Below, in pieces: positions 5,521-11,265 of a stretch of 11,265 nt of DNA. Under the pieces are notes generated by a model. The model saw nothing but the letters and a program-made list of their open reading frames with translations, did not search any database and was not told the origin of the DNA. The translations under genes were made by a program, and so were the position numbers. Origin of the DNA: Chitinophagaceae bacterium (GTDB taxonomy: Bacteria > Bacteroidota > Bacteroidia > Chitinophagales > Chitinophagaceae); the NCBI GenBank assembly GCA_025455245.1, contig JALOMX010000028.1:1-11265 (forward strand), given 5' to 3'. Position 1 is the stretch's first letter. Each line of letters starts with the position of its first letter.

Positions 5521-6138
5521 TTATTCCTCCAGCAGAAAGCAAAACACTTCCTTAGGGCCATGTACGCCGGTTACCAATGTTTTTTCAATATCTGCGGTTC
5601 GGCTTGGTCCGCTTGCAAAGGTCAGCAAGGAAGGAACCTGACCCTGGTATTTATCATTTACGTAGTCTATAGCATGTGCTATATCGGGGACCAGTTGATT
5701 GGAAAATGCAATACAGATATGGATGGGTGCATACACACTGGCCGTGCGTCCCTGAGTTTGTGCAGAACTTAAAACGATGGAGCCTGTACGCGCCACCAAA
5801 GCTTCACAGGTTGTAATGGCAGCGTCACATCCTGCGAGGTCATCCGTCCATTCAAGGTTGAGAAAACTGCGCAGTTCGCTATCCGCGCAATACAACTTTT
5901 TCCAGCCTCTCGATTGGATCAGATGTATGATCTGAATTTTACATTCATGCCGGTTTTGACACCAGGAAAATTTTCCTTGCAACGAAACAAACTGTTCCGC
6001 AAATCCAATGGCAAGATCGTTGCCGGATGAAATATAAAGGTCTTGTCCGGAAGGAATCTCCGGAAAAGGTTGGGCCACCGGGGTGGACAACGCTTTCCGG
6101 ATTTTTTGCAAAATGATTTCCTTACTTCCGTCCGACAT
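5521..6138 (-). CDS. LutC/YkgG-type LUD-domain protein
   Basis: This 205-residue protein matches LutC in length and in its C-terminal signature: Gly-Pro-Ser-Arg-Thr-Ala-Asp-Ile-Glu-Lys-Thr-Leu-Val, then Gly-Val-His-Gly-Pro-Lys-Glu near residues 176-197. The middle carries Cys-Glu-Ala-Leu-Val-Ala-Arg-Thr-Gly-Ser-Ile-Val-Leu, the strand-loop typical of the LUD fold. In Bacillus, LutABC together oxidise L-lactate to pyruvate. Here there is no lutA (Cys-rich, CCG domain) or lutB (Fe-S ferredoxin-like) beside it. The gene lies two bases downstream of ftsH in the same orientation. A lone LUD gene in an ftsH cluster is, from memory, a common Bacteroidota arrangement, and its role there is unclear. 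Lactate use is therefore possible but not supported by context. Confidence 0.85.
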   Translation of the reverse strand: MSDGSKEIILQKIRKALSTPVAQPFPEIPSGQDLYISSGNDLAIGFAEQFVSLQGKFSWCQNRHECKIQIIHLIQSRGWKKLYCADSELRSFLNLEWTDDLAGCDAAITTCEALVARTGSIVLSSAQTQGRTASVYAPIHICIAFSNQLVPDIAHAIDYVNDKYQGQVPSLLTFASGPSRTADIEKTLVTGVHGPKEVFCFLLEE

Positions 6139-6140
6139 AG

Positions 6141-8315
6141 TTATTTGGAATATTGAGGTGGCTGATTCAATAGATCGTTGATGGGATCATGCTGCTTGTC
6201 CTGCCCGTTTTCTGAAATTACACTACTGTCTGAAGAATCAGGCTGTGTTGAAATTTGCGGGGTTAACTCGTGCACATTTCCCACTTCTTCCGCTTTTTTG
6301 GCATGGTGTTCATCGGGCGCATCATCCACTACATGTACCGGTTTTTTCTCCTCAAACGGCCTTTTTCCAATCAGGGCCTCCACATCACTCTGGAACAATA
6401 CTTCCCTTTCGAGCAGTGCTTTTGCCAGTTTTTCCAGTTCAGTCTTTCGTTCGGTCAGCAATGCAAGGGTGCGCTTGTATGCAAGGCTGATGATGGTACG
6501 AACTTCTTCATCAATGAGTTTTCCCGTTTCTTCGCTATAAGGTTTGGTAAATGTCTGATCTTGTGTGGGATCGTAAAAGCTGATATTGCCCACCTTGGGG
6601 TTCATACCATAAACCGTAACCATGCTGTATGCTGTACGGGTAACCTGCTGCAAATCATTGCTTGCACCGGTGCTTATTTTCCCGAAGAATATTTGTTCGG
6701 CAGCCCTTCCGCCAAGCGTCATACATATCTGATCATTCAATTGATCGGTATTGTACAGGTACTGTTCTTTGGGAGTGTACTGCGCATATCCGAGTGCAGC
6801 CGTGCCGCGGGGCACAATGGTAACCTTAAGCAAAGGATATGCGTGTTCAAGAAACCATCCGCAAATGGCGTGGCCTGCTTCATGGTATGCAATGATCTCT
6901 TTTTCTTCGGGGCTGATTATTTTATTTTTCTTTTCAAGACCACCGATCACACGATCAATGGCATCCTGAAAATCTTCCATTTCTACCCCGTCCTTGTTTT
7001 TACGGGCAGCAATCAGGGCAGCTTCATTGCACACATTGGCAATATCGGCGCCTGCAAAACCGGGTGTTTGTTCTGCAAGTTTGTGGATGTCAAGACTTTG
7101 AGAAACCTTAATGGGTTTCAGGTGAACTTTAAAGATCTGTTCGCGGCCAACCACATCGGGACGGTCAATGGTGATCTGCCGATCAAAACGACCGGGACGC
7201 AGAAGAGCACTGTCAAGCACATCGGGGCGGTTGGTGGCAGCAAGAATGATGATGCCTGTGTCGCCGCCGAAACCATCCATTTCCACGAGTAACTGATTGA
7301 GTGTATTTTCCCTTTCATCGTTGCTCATCATGGCGTTGCGCCCACGGGCGCGGCCGATGGCATCAATTTCATCAATAAAAATGATACAGGGGGCTTTTTC
7401 CCGGGCCTGTTTAAACAAGTCACGTACACGGCTTGCGCCCACACCAACAAACATTTCCACAAAGTCGGAACCACTGAGGCTAAAGAAAGGAACCTTAGCT
7501 TCTCCGGCCATGGCTTTTGCCAGCAAGGTTTTTCCCGTACCCGGAGGACCTACCAATAAGGCGCCTTTGGGAATCTTGCCTCCAAGAGCTGTGTATTTCT
7601 TTGGATTTTTCAAAAAATCCACAATTTCCATTACTTCTACTTTGGCTTCATCGAGGCCGGCTACATCGCTGAACGTAACATTTACCTTCAGGTCTTTATC
7701 GAAAAGGGTAGCCTTGCTTTTTCCGATATTAAAAATGCCACCCGGGCCACCGGCACCTGCGCCGCCGCCCATCTTGCGCATCATTACCACAAAAAGCAGG
7801 ATAAATAAACCAATGGTAACCAATGTGTTTACCACAGGGCCAAGCCATTCCGCCTCATCTTCGGCATCTGAATTGAGGGTGGGCAACTGTTTTGACTGCT
7901 GGAATTCTTTTAATTCCGTATTCCAGCTATTCCAATCGGTAACCTTAAACTCAAAATGCGGACCTGCTTCATTTTGCCGGGCTGCAACCGATTTAAACTT
8001 ATCGGTGTAGTAGGGCTTTTTAAGGCTTTCGGGCTTAATGTACACCCTAACCAAAAGTTTGTTTCTGATCTCTACAATATTCTTTACATCGCCATTGGCA
8101 TACATTTCTTCGAGAAATGCCTTTTTAGTGGTCTTTAAGGCATCGCTGCCCTGCCGGAGGTAGGATGTTCCCAGCAATAAAATGGCTATGATGGCATAAA
8201 TCCAATAAATATTAAATCGGGGAGGGCGTGGCTTGCCATCACCTCCTCCGGGGCGTTGAAAAGGATTATTTCGGTTTTGCTGATTGTCTTGCTGTTGCTT
8301 TTCTTCCGGTAACAT
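6141..8315 (-). CDS. ftsH: ATP-dependent zinc metalloprotease FtsH
   Basis: This 724-residue membrane AAA+ protease has all its parts. A Gln/Asn/Pro-rich cytoplasmic head (1-33) is followed by transmembrane helix 1 (about 35-53), a periplasmic domain to about 157 and transmembrane helix 2 (about 158-179). A Gly-rich linker leads to the AAA module, with Walker A Gly-Pro-Pro-Gly-Thr-Gly-Lys-Thr (256-263), Walker B Ile-Ile-Phe-Ile-Asp-Glu-Ile-Asp (311-318) and the second region of homology with arginine fingers (about 361-379). The substrate-gripping pore loop is Phe-Val-Gly-Val-Gly (about 289-293). The zinc site is His-Glu-Ala-Gly-His (478-482), with a later Asp in Ser-Asn-Asp-Leu-Gln-Gln. FtsH degrades misassembled membrane proteins and regulators; in enterobacteria it also controls LpxC. 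The last 70 or so residues are an acidic, Ser/Gln-rich tail of low conservation. It lies between rsfS (129-base spacer) and the LUD gene (two bases). Confidence 0.98.
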   Translation of the reverse strand: MLPEEKQQQDNQQNRNNPFQRPGGGDGKPRPPRFNIYWIYAIIAILLLGTSYLRQGSDALKTTKKAFLEEMYANGDVKNIVEIRNKLLVRVYIKPESLKKPYYTDKFKSVAARQNEAGPHFEFKVTDWNSWNTELKEFQQSKQLPTLNSDAEDEAEWLGPVVNTLVTIGLFILLFVVMMRKMGGGAGAGGPGGIFNIGKSKATLFDKDLKVNVTFSDVAGLDEAKVEVMEIVDFLKNPKKYTALGGKIPKGALLVGPPGTGKTLLAKAMAGEAKVPFFSLSGSDFVEMFVGVGASRVRDLFKQAREKAPCIIFIDEIDAIGRARGRNAMMSNDERENTLNQLLVEMDGFGGDTGIIILAATNRPDVLDSALLRPGRFDRQITIDRPDVVGREQIFKVHLKPIKVSQSLDIHKLAEQTPGFAGADIANVCNEAALIAARKNKDGVEMEDFQDAIDRVIGGLEKKNKIISPEEKEIIAYHEAGHAICGWFLEHAYPLLKVTIVPRGTAALGYAQYTPKEQYLYNTDQLNDQICMTLGGRAAEQIFFGKISTGASNDLQQVTRTAYSMVTVYGMNPKVGNISFYDPTQDQTFTKPYSEETGKLIDEEVRTIISLAYKRTLALLTERKTELEKLAKALLEREVLFQSDVEALIGKRPFEEKKPVHVVDDAPDEHHAKKAEEVGNVHELTPQISTQPDSSDSSVISENGQDKQHDPINDLLNQPPQYSK

Positions 8316-8377
8316 ATTATGCTTTCTTCACTGATTATGTTTAAATAAAATGCAATCTGCCTTTTTTGTTTTTGATC

Positions 8378-8391
8378 TTAAAGCGCTTTAA
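8378..8391. promoter_or_regulatory. 14-bp perfect palindrome in the rsfS-ftsH spacer
   Basis: TTAAAGCGCTTTAA reads identically on both strands and lies 63 bases upstream of the ftsH ATG. Its size and symmetry suit a dimeric repressor or stress-regulator site controlling ftsH separately from rsfS. There is no U-run after it, so it is not an intrinsic terminator. The binding protein is unknown, and a chance origin cannot be excluded. Confidence 0.35.
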
Positions 8392-8400
8392 CAATTCTGT

Positions 8401-8434
8401 GGCCAAAAAGACCGTATAAACGGCAAAATTGGCC
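8401..8434. repeat. Nested inverted repeat in the rsfS-ftsH spacer
   Basis: GGCCAA (8401-8406) pairs with TTGGCC (8429-8434). Inside it, CCGT (8412-8415) pairs with ACGG (8420-8423) around the loop ATAA, leaving a symmetric five-by-five internal loop. On the minus strand it would form a hairpin in the RNA just after the rsfS stop and before the ftsH start. It is not followed by a U-tract, so it is more likely a processing or stability element, or the 5' leader of ftsH, than a terminator. Confidence 0.4.
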
Positions 8435-8444
8435 CTTTGAGTCA

Positions 8445-8858
8445 TCAAAAGTCTCTATGTTCTGTGAGGGGCGCATCGCTCCACATTTCTTCGAGCTGAT
8501 AAAATTTTCTTGGCTCAGGCTGCATAATGTGGATGACAAGGTTGATATAATCTACCAAAACCCACTTGGCATTCTGATATCCTTCATGCCGGTGAGGTAT
8601 TTCACCGCAAACCCGTTTTATTTCGTCCTGTACAAAATCGCCGATGGCTTTCACCTGAATGGGATTGGAGGCCTCGCAAATAATAAAAAAGTCGGCCACA
8701 GCTTCGGGTATCTTCCTCATGTCAAGCGATACTACATGTTCACCTTTTTTTTCAAGGATGGCGCTGATGGCCGTTTTAAACAAGCGCGACTGTTTTGTGA
8801 GCCTTGAAACTGCAGTATTCCTGCTTTTGGAGGTTACTTGCAACGGAGTCAAATTCAA
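8445..8858 (-). CDS. rsfS: Ribosomal silencing factor RsfS (Iojap/DUF143 family)
   Basis: This protein of up to 137 residues has the RsfS core at about 25-130: Ile-Leu-Glu-Lys-Lys-Gly-Glu-His-Val-Val-Ser-Leu-Asp, then Val-Ala-Asp-Phe-Phe-Ile-Ile-Cys-Glu-Ala-Ser. Conserved stretches follow: His-Glu-Gly-Tyr-Gln-Asn-Ala-Lys-Trp-Val-Leu-Val-Asp-Tyr and Phe-Tyr-Gln-Leu-Glu-Glu-Met-Trp. RsfS binds uL14 on the large ribosomal subunit and blocks joining of the small subunit when nutrients are scarce. No ATG exists in frame before the core: the first internal Met is residue 47, inside the domain, and an in-frame stop lies at 8874-8876. Translation must therefore begin at a TTG (8858, or less likely 8852 or 8843); an A-rich stretch precedes 8858. 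It is the first gene of the rsfS-ftsH-LUD cluster and divergent from birA. Confidence 0.92.
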   Translation of the reverse strand: MNLTPLQVTSKSRNTAVSRLTKQSRLFKTAISAILEKKGEHVVSLDMRKIPEAVADFFIICEASNPIQVKAIGDFVQDEIKRVCGEIPHRHEGYQNAKWVLVDYINLVIHIMQPEPRKFYQLEEMWSDAPLTEHRDF

Positions 8859-8919
8859 TACTTTTTTACTTTTTTAGATTCGTTTACAGTCCACCGCGCC
8901 TGTGGCAACGGCTTCCAAT

Positions 8920-8927
8920 TATCTTCG
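8920..8927 (+). promoter_or_regulatory. Candidate -7 element of birA
   Basis: TATCTTCG is one base from the Bacteroidota -7 consensus TAnnTTTG and lies 26 bases before the birA ATG at 8954. I could not find a matching -33 TTTG at the usual distance, so only the downstream half is supported. The 95-base spacer must also hold the rsfS promoter, for which I see no good match. Confidence 0.3.
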
Positions 8928-8953
8928 CGGCTAAATTAGTCATTATTCGCTGT

Positions 8954-9697
8954 ATGGAACCATGCATTGGCAGCCGATTTGAAGAATTAGATAGTATTGA
9001 CAGTACCAATTTGTATGCCATGCAGCAGATTCATGCAGGAAAGGCGCGTCCGGGCGATGCCTTTTTTGCCCATGCGCAGGTGGCGGGAAGGGGACAGCGG
9101 GGGAAAACCTGGTGGTCGGCCGCGGGTCAGAATATCGCCCTGAGTGTGGTGCTTGATACTACGAAACTGGCATCCAGTCAACGTTTCAGGCTGGTGGCTA
9201 CCATGGCTTTAGGCGTATTGGACTGGCTTCAGTCAATTCATCCCGGCGACTGGAAAACCAAATGGCCCAACGATCTTTACCATGATGACAGAAAGGCAGG
9301 CGGCATGCTGATTGAAAACCTGCAAAAAGGCGGAAGGTGGACCCACGCCGTGGTAGGAATCGGAATTAATATGAACCAACACAGTTTTCCCGGACACCTG
9401 CCCAATCCCGTTTCCATTTTTATGATTTCGCGGAAAAGACATCGCTGTGCCGATGAGGCCCGCAGCATCTGCCAATTTTTAGACAACCGTTGGAAACAAC
9501 TGATGGAAGGCGGCTGGACCCGGATACTTGAAGATTACAATGAAAACCTCTATGGCAAAGACAAAATCTGCCGCATCAAAAAGGACAGTGCCGTGATTCC
9601 CTGCCTGGTGAAAAGTGTAAACGAACAAGGGCAATTGATTGCCGGTGAAAATAATGAATGGGCTTTTGAGTTTGGAGAGGTGAGTTGGGTGGTTTGA
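8954..9697 (+). CDS. birA: Biotin-[acetyl-CoA carboxylase] ligase, monofunctional BirA
   Basis: This 247-residue biotin protein ligase activates biotin with ATP to biotinyl-5'-AMP and transfers it to the lysine of biotin carboxyl carrier protein in the cytoplasm. Visible motifs are Ser-Thr-Asn (17-19), the Gly-Arg-Gly-Gln-Arg-Gly-Lys adenylate loop (45-51) followed by Trp-Trp-Ser, Lys-Trp-Pro-Asn-Asp (103-107), Lys-Ala-Gly-Gly-Met-Leu (114-119) and Gly-Ile-Gly-Ile-Asn (135-139). A small C-terminal SH3-like part follows. The N-terminal DNA-binding domain of E. coli-type BirA is absent, so this is a class I enzyme without repressor function. The frame is open back to 8804, but that extension overlaps rsfS and the divergent promoter region and looks like neither a helix-turn-helix nor any family sequence. 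The ATG at 8954, just before the conserved start, is therefore chosen. Confidence 0.95.
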   Translation: MEPCIGSRFEELDSIDSTNLYAMQQIHAGKARPGDAFFAHAQVAGRGQRGKTWWSAAGQNIALSVVLDTTKLASSQRFRLVATMALGVLDWLQSIHPGDWKTKWPNDLYHDDRKAGGMLIENLQKGGRWTHAVVGIGINMNQHSFPGHLPNPVSIFMISRKRHRCADEARSICQFLDNRWKQLMEGGWTRILEDYNENLYGKDKICRIKKDSAVIPCLVKSVNEQGQLIAGENNEWAFEFGEVSWVV

Positions 9698-9719
9698 TTT
9701 TTTGTTGTTTTGTATTTGT

Positions 9720-9782
9720 TGTTTATTGTTTAAGGTTCCGGGTTTGAGGTTTCGCGTTGCGGGTTACGGGTTGAGTGTTCCG
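9720..9782 (+). repeat. Degenerate heptamer tandem array (GGTTNCG), nine units
   Basis: From 9720 the sequence divides without gaps into nine 7-base units, each with GTT at positions 2-4: TGTTTAT, TGTTTAA, GGTTCCG, GGTTTGA, GGTTTCG, CGTTGCG, GGTTACG, GGTTGAG and TGTTCCG. The core seven (9734-9782) fit a GGTTNCG consensus. The array fills most of the spacer between the convergent birA and HExxH genes; a T/G-rich run (9698-9719) precedes it. Similar GTT-CGG heptamer tracts occur, as I recall, between genes in other Bacteroidota, but their role is not established. Confidence 0.8.
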
Positions 9783-9794
9783 CTTTGCAATCAT

Positions 9795-10097
9795 TTATTC
9801 CTCTTTTTCCGCCTCCCTTGCCTCCACCTCAAGCGGATTGCGGTAATAACCATAACGAAGACTATACCAACCGTACAGCCATAAGAACCTAAACAGCCCG
9901 TAACGTTTGTATTGCTCCACATGTTTCAATTCGTGCCTTATCAGCCTTGGTGAAGATTTGAATTCTTCCTGCGAAATATTGAACAAGTGAATAGTACGTC
10001 CGACAACAAGGGCTACATGATTGGCGCGCATTTTTTTTGCGGCCAACCATGCAAGCCAGGAATTTTCTTTTAACCGGATATAGGCTGGCAAAATCAT
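9795..10097 (-). CDS. Small HExxH (zincin-like, DUF4157-type) protein
   Basis: This 100-residue protein has an ATG start and carries His-Glu-Leu-Lys-His (55-59) within Arg-Leu-Ile-Arg-His-Glu-Leu-Lys-His-Val-Glu-Gln-Tyr. This is the zinc-binding helix of gluzincin-type metallopeptidases, most like DUF4157-type domains. A possible third ligand is a Glu in Asn-Pro-Leu-Glu-Val-Glu-Ala-Arg-Glu (about 88-95). Between them lies an aromatic-rich stretch (Phe-Leu-Trp-Leu-Tyr-Gly-Trp-Tyr). The chain is too short for a classic peptidase with its own prodomain; it has no signal peptide and few places for a substrate cleft. It may be a minimal peptidase, a zinc-dependent structural protein, or a domain that works in a complex. 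It lies 37 bases after bcp on the same strand, so co-transcription is likely. The family assignment is by motif only. Confidence 0.75.
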   Translation of the reverse strand: MILPAYIRLKENSWLAWLAAKKMRANHVALVVGRTIHLFNISQEEFKSSPRLIRHELKHVEQYKRYGLFRFLWLYGWYSLRYGYYRNPLEVEAREAEKEE

Positions 10098-10134
10098 TTA
10101 TCAACAAATATAACCTGATTAGCCAACCCATTCA

Positions 10135-10599
10135 TCAGGCGTTTGCCCATGCTTCAAGCACTTCGGCGGCGTGGTTTTTGGTGTCCGGCTTTTCTATGAT
10201 GGATTTTATTTTTCCATCTTCATCTATCAGGAAAGTAGTACGGGTTGTGCCCATATAGGTTTTGCCCATAAATTTCTTTTCTCCCCATACCCTGTAAGCC
10301 TCCACGATCTTTTTGTCCTCATCGGCCACAAGCCAAAATGGAAGATCATATTTTTCTTCAAACTTTTTGTGCTTCTTCACGCTGTCAACGCTTACCCCAA
10401 TGACCACAAATCCTTTTTTCAGCAATTCGCTGTGGTTGTCGCGCAGGTTGCAGGCTTGGGCCGTACAGCCCGGTGTATCATCCTTTGGGTAAAAATAAAG
10501 GACTACTTTTTTCCCTTTAAAATCTTTGAGAGCTATTGAATTGCCATTTTGATCTACCCCGGAAAAGGCAGGGGCTTTTTTGCCAACTGTAAGTGCCAT
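10135..10599 (-). CDS. bcp: Thioredoxin-dependent peroxiredoxin PrxQ/Bcp
   Basis: From the ATG at 10599 this gene encodes 154 residues, the standard Bcp length. A TTG at 10623 in the same frame would add eight residues unlike the family and is rejected. The protein starts with Val-Gly-Lys-Lys-Ala-Pro-Ala-Phe. It has the active-site block Thr-Pro-Gly-Cys-Thr-Ala-Gln-Ala-Cys, in which Cys45 is the peroxidatic and Cys50 the resolving cysteine (the C-x4-C arrangement of PrxQ). The conserved Arg is at 120 in Thr-Thr-Arg-Thr-Thr-Phe. It reduces hydrogen peroxide and organic hydroperoxides with electrons from thioredoxin in the cytoplasm. It appears to be the first gene of a pair with the HExxH gene. 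An inverted repeat lies just before the start and could affect translation. Confidence 0.96.
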   Translation of the reverse strand: MALTVGKKAPAFSGVDQNGNSIALKDFKGKKVVLYFYPKDDTPGCTAQACNLRDNHSELLKKGFVVIGVSVDSVKKHKKFEEKYDLPFWLVADEDKKIVEAYRVWGEKKFMGKTYMGTTRTTFLIDEDGKIKSIIEKPDTKNHAAEVLEAWANA

Positions 10600-10601
10600 G
10601 T

Positions 10602-10626
10602 GATTTGTTTTTTTATTAAACAAATC
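10602..10626 (-). promoter_or_regulatory. 9-bp inverted repeat directly upstream of bcp
   Basis: GATTTGTTT (10602-10610) and AAACAAATC (10618-10626) are perfect inverted copies around a 7-base spacer. The near arm is two bases from the bcp ATG. It would place a hairpin or a dimeric operator over the ribosome-binding region. In a peroxiredoxin gene this could be a redox-responsive operator or a translational block; neither is proven, and the AT-rich content lowers its weight. Confidence 0.4.
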
Positions 10627-10768
10627 CGGAATAAATAGGTTTGAATGCTTTTAAATAACAAGTACCATTAGCATACCAATTAAACACTCATTTATCCTTT
10701 CCTGTGTGTTGATTTTTATTTTACAAACATGGGTAGTACTTTACAGCCTGAATGTTTCCTGAATAATA

Positions 10769-11265
10769 ATGAAAACCATGCTAAGAGTCATTGCAATAAC
10801 TGCATTTTTGTTTACTGTTCATAAGGCTATTGCGCAAAAGGATAATAAGGCAGACAGGTACCTTCCCTTGTCAGGAAAAATAATGGGAGCCTCGGCTACC
10901 ATGTATCTCTACTTTGCAAAGGATGGAATAAAGGGCTACCTTTTGCTTGCAAGAGATGCCCGGCCCTTTAATATCCGTCAGCCATTTGAAGCAAGTAACT
11001 CGAAAGATAGTATTTTGCTGATGGCAACCCGCAGTCCGGGGATTACCATCAACATCAAACTGAAATGGCAGGCTGATAGCCTGTTGGGTTCTTCCGAAAT
11101 GTTTTCAGATCCCGGATTGACGGGTAATATGAGGTCTATCCGGAAAGGCAAAACCGGCTTTGGGATAGACAGTAGCAAAACAAATTTTGATTTTGCAAGC
11201 CTCAAAAAGGAGGAGGTTGTACCGGTAAAAGTTGACAATAACCCGATATTCAATTATGCCTCTTC
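10769..11265 (+). CDS. Exported protein of unknown function, 5' part
   Basis: The frame opens at the ATG at 10769 and stays open to the last base, so the gene continues outside the window (165 full codons visible). Residues 1-22 form a signal peptide: Met-Lys-Thr-Met-Leu-Arg, then a hydrophobic core, likely cut before Gln-Lys. The mature part begins Lys-Asp-Asn-Lys-Ala-Asp-Arg-Tyr-Leu-Pro-Leu-Ser-Gly. It is strand-rich with mixed charge, has no Cys in the visible part and no motif I recognise. It is divergent from bcp across a 169-base spacer, which holds no clear promoter match (the best -7-like string near 10736 has two mismatches). The final visible residues cannot be interpreted. It resembles the many unassigned periplasmic or surface proteins of Bacteroidota. 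Confidence 0.8.
   Translation, partial: MKTMLRVIAITAFLFTVHKAIAQKDNKADRYLPLSGKIMGASATMYLYFAKDGIKGYLLLARDARPFNIRQPFEASNSKDSILLMATRSPGITINIKLKWQADSLLGSSEMFSDPGLTGNMRSIRKGKTGFGIDSSKTNFDFASLKKEEVVPVKVDNNPIFNYAS

Noticed and set aside
6270..7292. 340-codon open frame antisense to ftsH
   Set aside because: It lies wholly opposite the conserved FtsH peptidase and AAA region, and its product has no domain; it is a codon-bias shadow.
7297..8010. 237-codon open frame antisense to ftsH
   Set aside because: Same reason: it mirrors the Walker-motif region of FtsH and has low-complexity Ser/Pro content.
8401..8434. Intrinsic terminator after rsfS
   Set aside because: The hairpin has a large internal loop and no U-run on the minus strand.
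8804..8953. N-terminal 50-residue extension of BirA
   Set aside because: It overlaps rsfS and the divergent promoter region and has no helix-turn-helix; the conserved protein starts at the ATG at 8954.
10600..10623. TTG start for bcp
   Set aside because: The ATG at 10599 gives the standard protein length and N-terminus, and the extension covers the inverted repeat.
10978..11253. 91-codon minus-strand open frame at the window end
   Set aside because: It is opposite the open-ended exported-protein gene starting at 10769, which has a signal peptide and a better start.

Overview
The window looks like chromosomal DNA of a member of the Bacteroidota, probably a Chitinophagaceae- or Sphingobacteriia-like lineage. 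The evidence is: start regions with little or no Shine-Dalgarno signal, -33/-7 promoter-like elements of the Bacteroidota type, signal peptides ending in AQS/AQT/AQK, a monofunctional BirA divergent from an rsfS-ftsH-LUD cluster, and a GGTTNCG heptamer array between genes. This assignment is inferred, not searched.

Layout. (1) 1-537: the 3' part of a membrane GT2-type glycosyltransferase, converging on an Lrp/AsnC regulator (548-1012, minus). (2) 1013-1772: 760 bases without a protein gene. It holds the most unusual object here: a tRNA-like RNA at 1365-1559 with complete acceptor, D, anticodon and T arms. The small loop of its class II (Leu-type) variable arm is replaced by a highly structured domain of about 110 nt. 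A strong intrinsic terminator follows at once, and a Bacteroidota-like promoter lies about 230 nt upstream. (3) 1773-3390: a MerR-type regulator with a 250-residue acidic N-terminal tail, followed one base later by an exported thioredoxin-fold protein with a CxxS active site. A palindrome sits in the spacer of the putative merR promoter. (4) 3387-5441, minus: a compact operon of a GGCT-like protein, LpxH (lipid A synthesis) and an exported beta-propeller-like protein. (5) 5521-8858, minus: rsfS, ftsH and a LutC/LUD-domain gene, covering ribosome silencing, membrane proteolysis and a lactate-utilisation-type protein. A dyad-rich spacer lies between rsfS and ftsH. (6) 8954-9697, plus: birA. (7) 9720-9782: a GTT-phased heptamer repeat. 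(8) 9795-10599, minus: a PrxQ/Bcp peroxiredoxin, then a minimal HExxH protein. (9) 10769 to the window end: the start of an exported protein of unknown function.

Most protein genes are housekeeping or stress genes (envelope, protein quality control, thiol/peroxide defence, biotin attachment). No mobile element, CRISPR array, rRNA or ordinary tRNA was seen. Three starts offered by naive longest-ORF reading are implausible TTG codons or overlong extensions and were corrected (GGCT-like gene, bcp, birA). rsfS really does seem to lack an ATG. The candidate for a previously undescribed system is the giant-variable-arm tRNA-like RNA.
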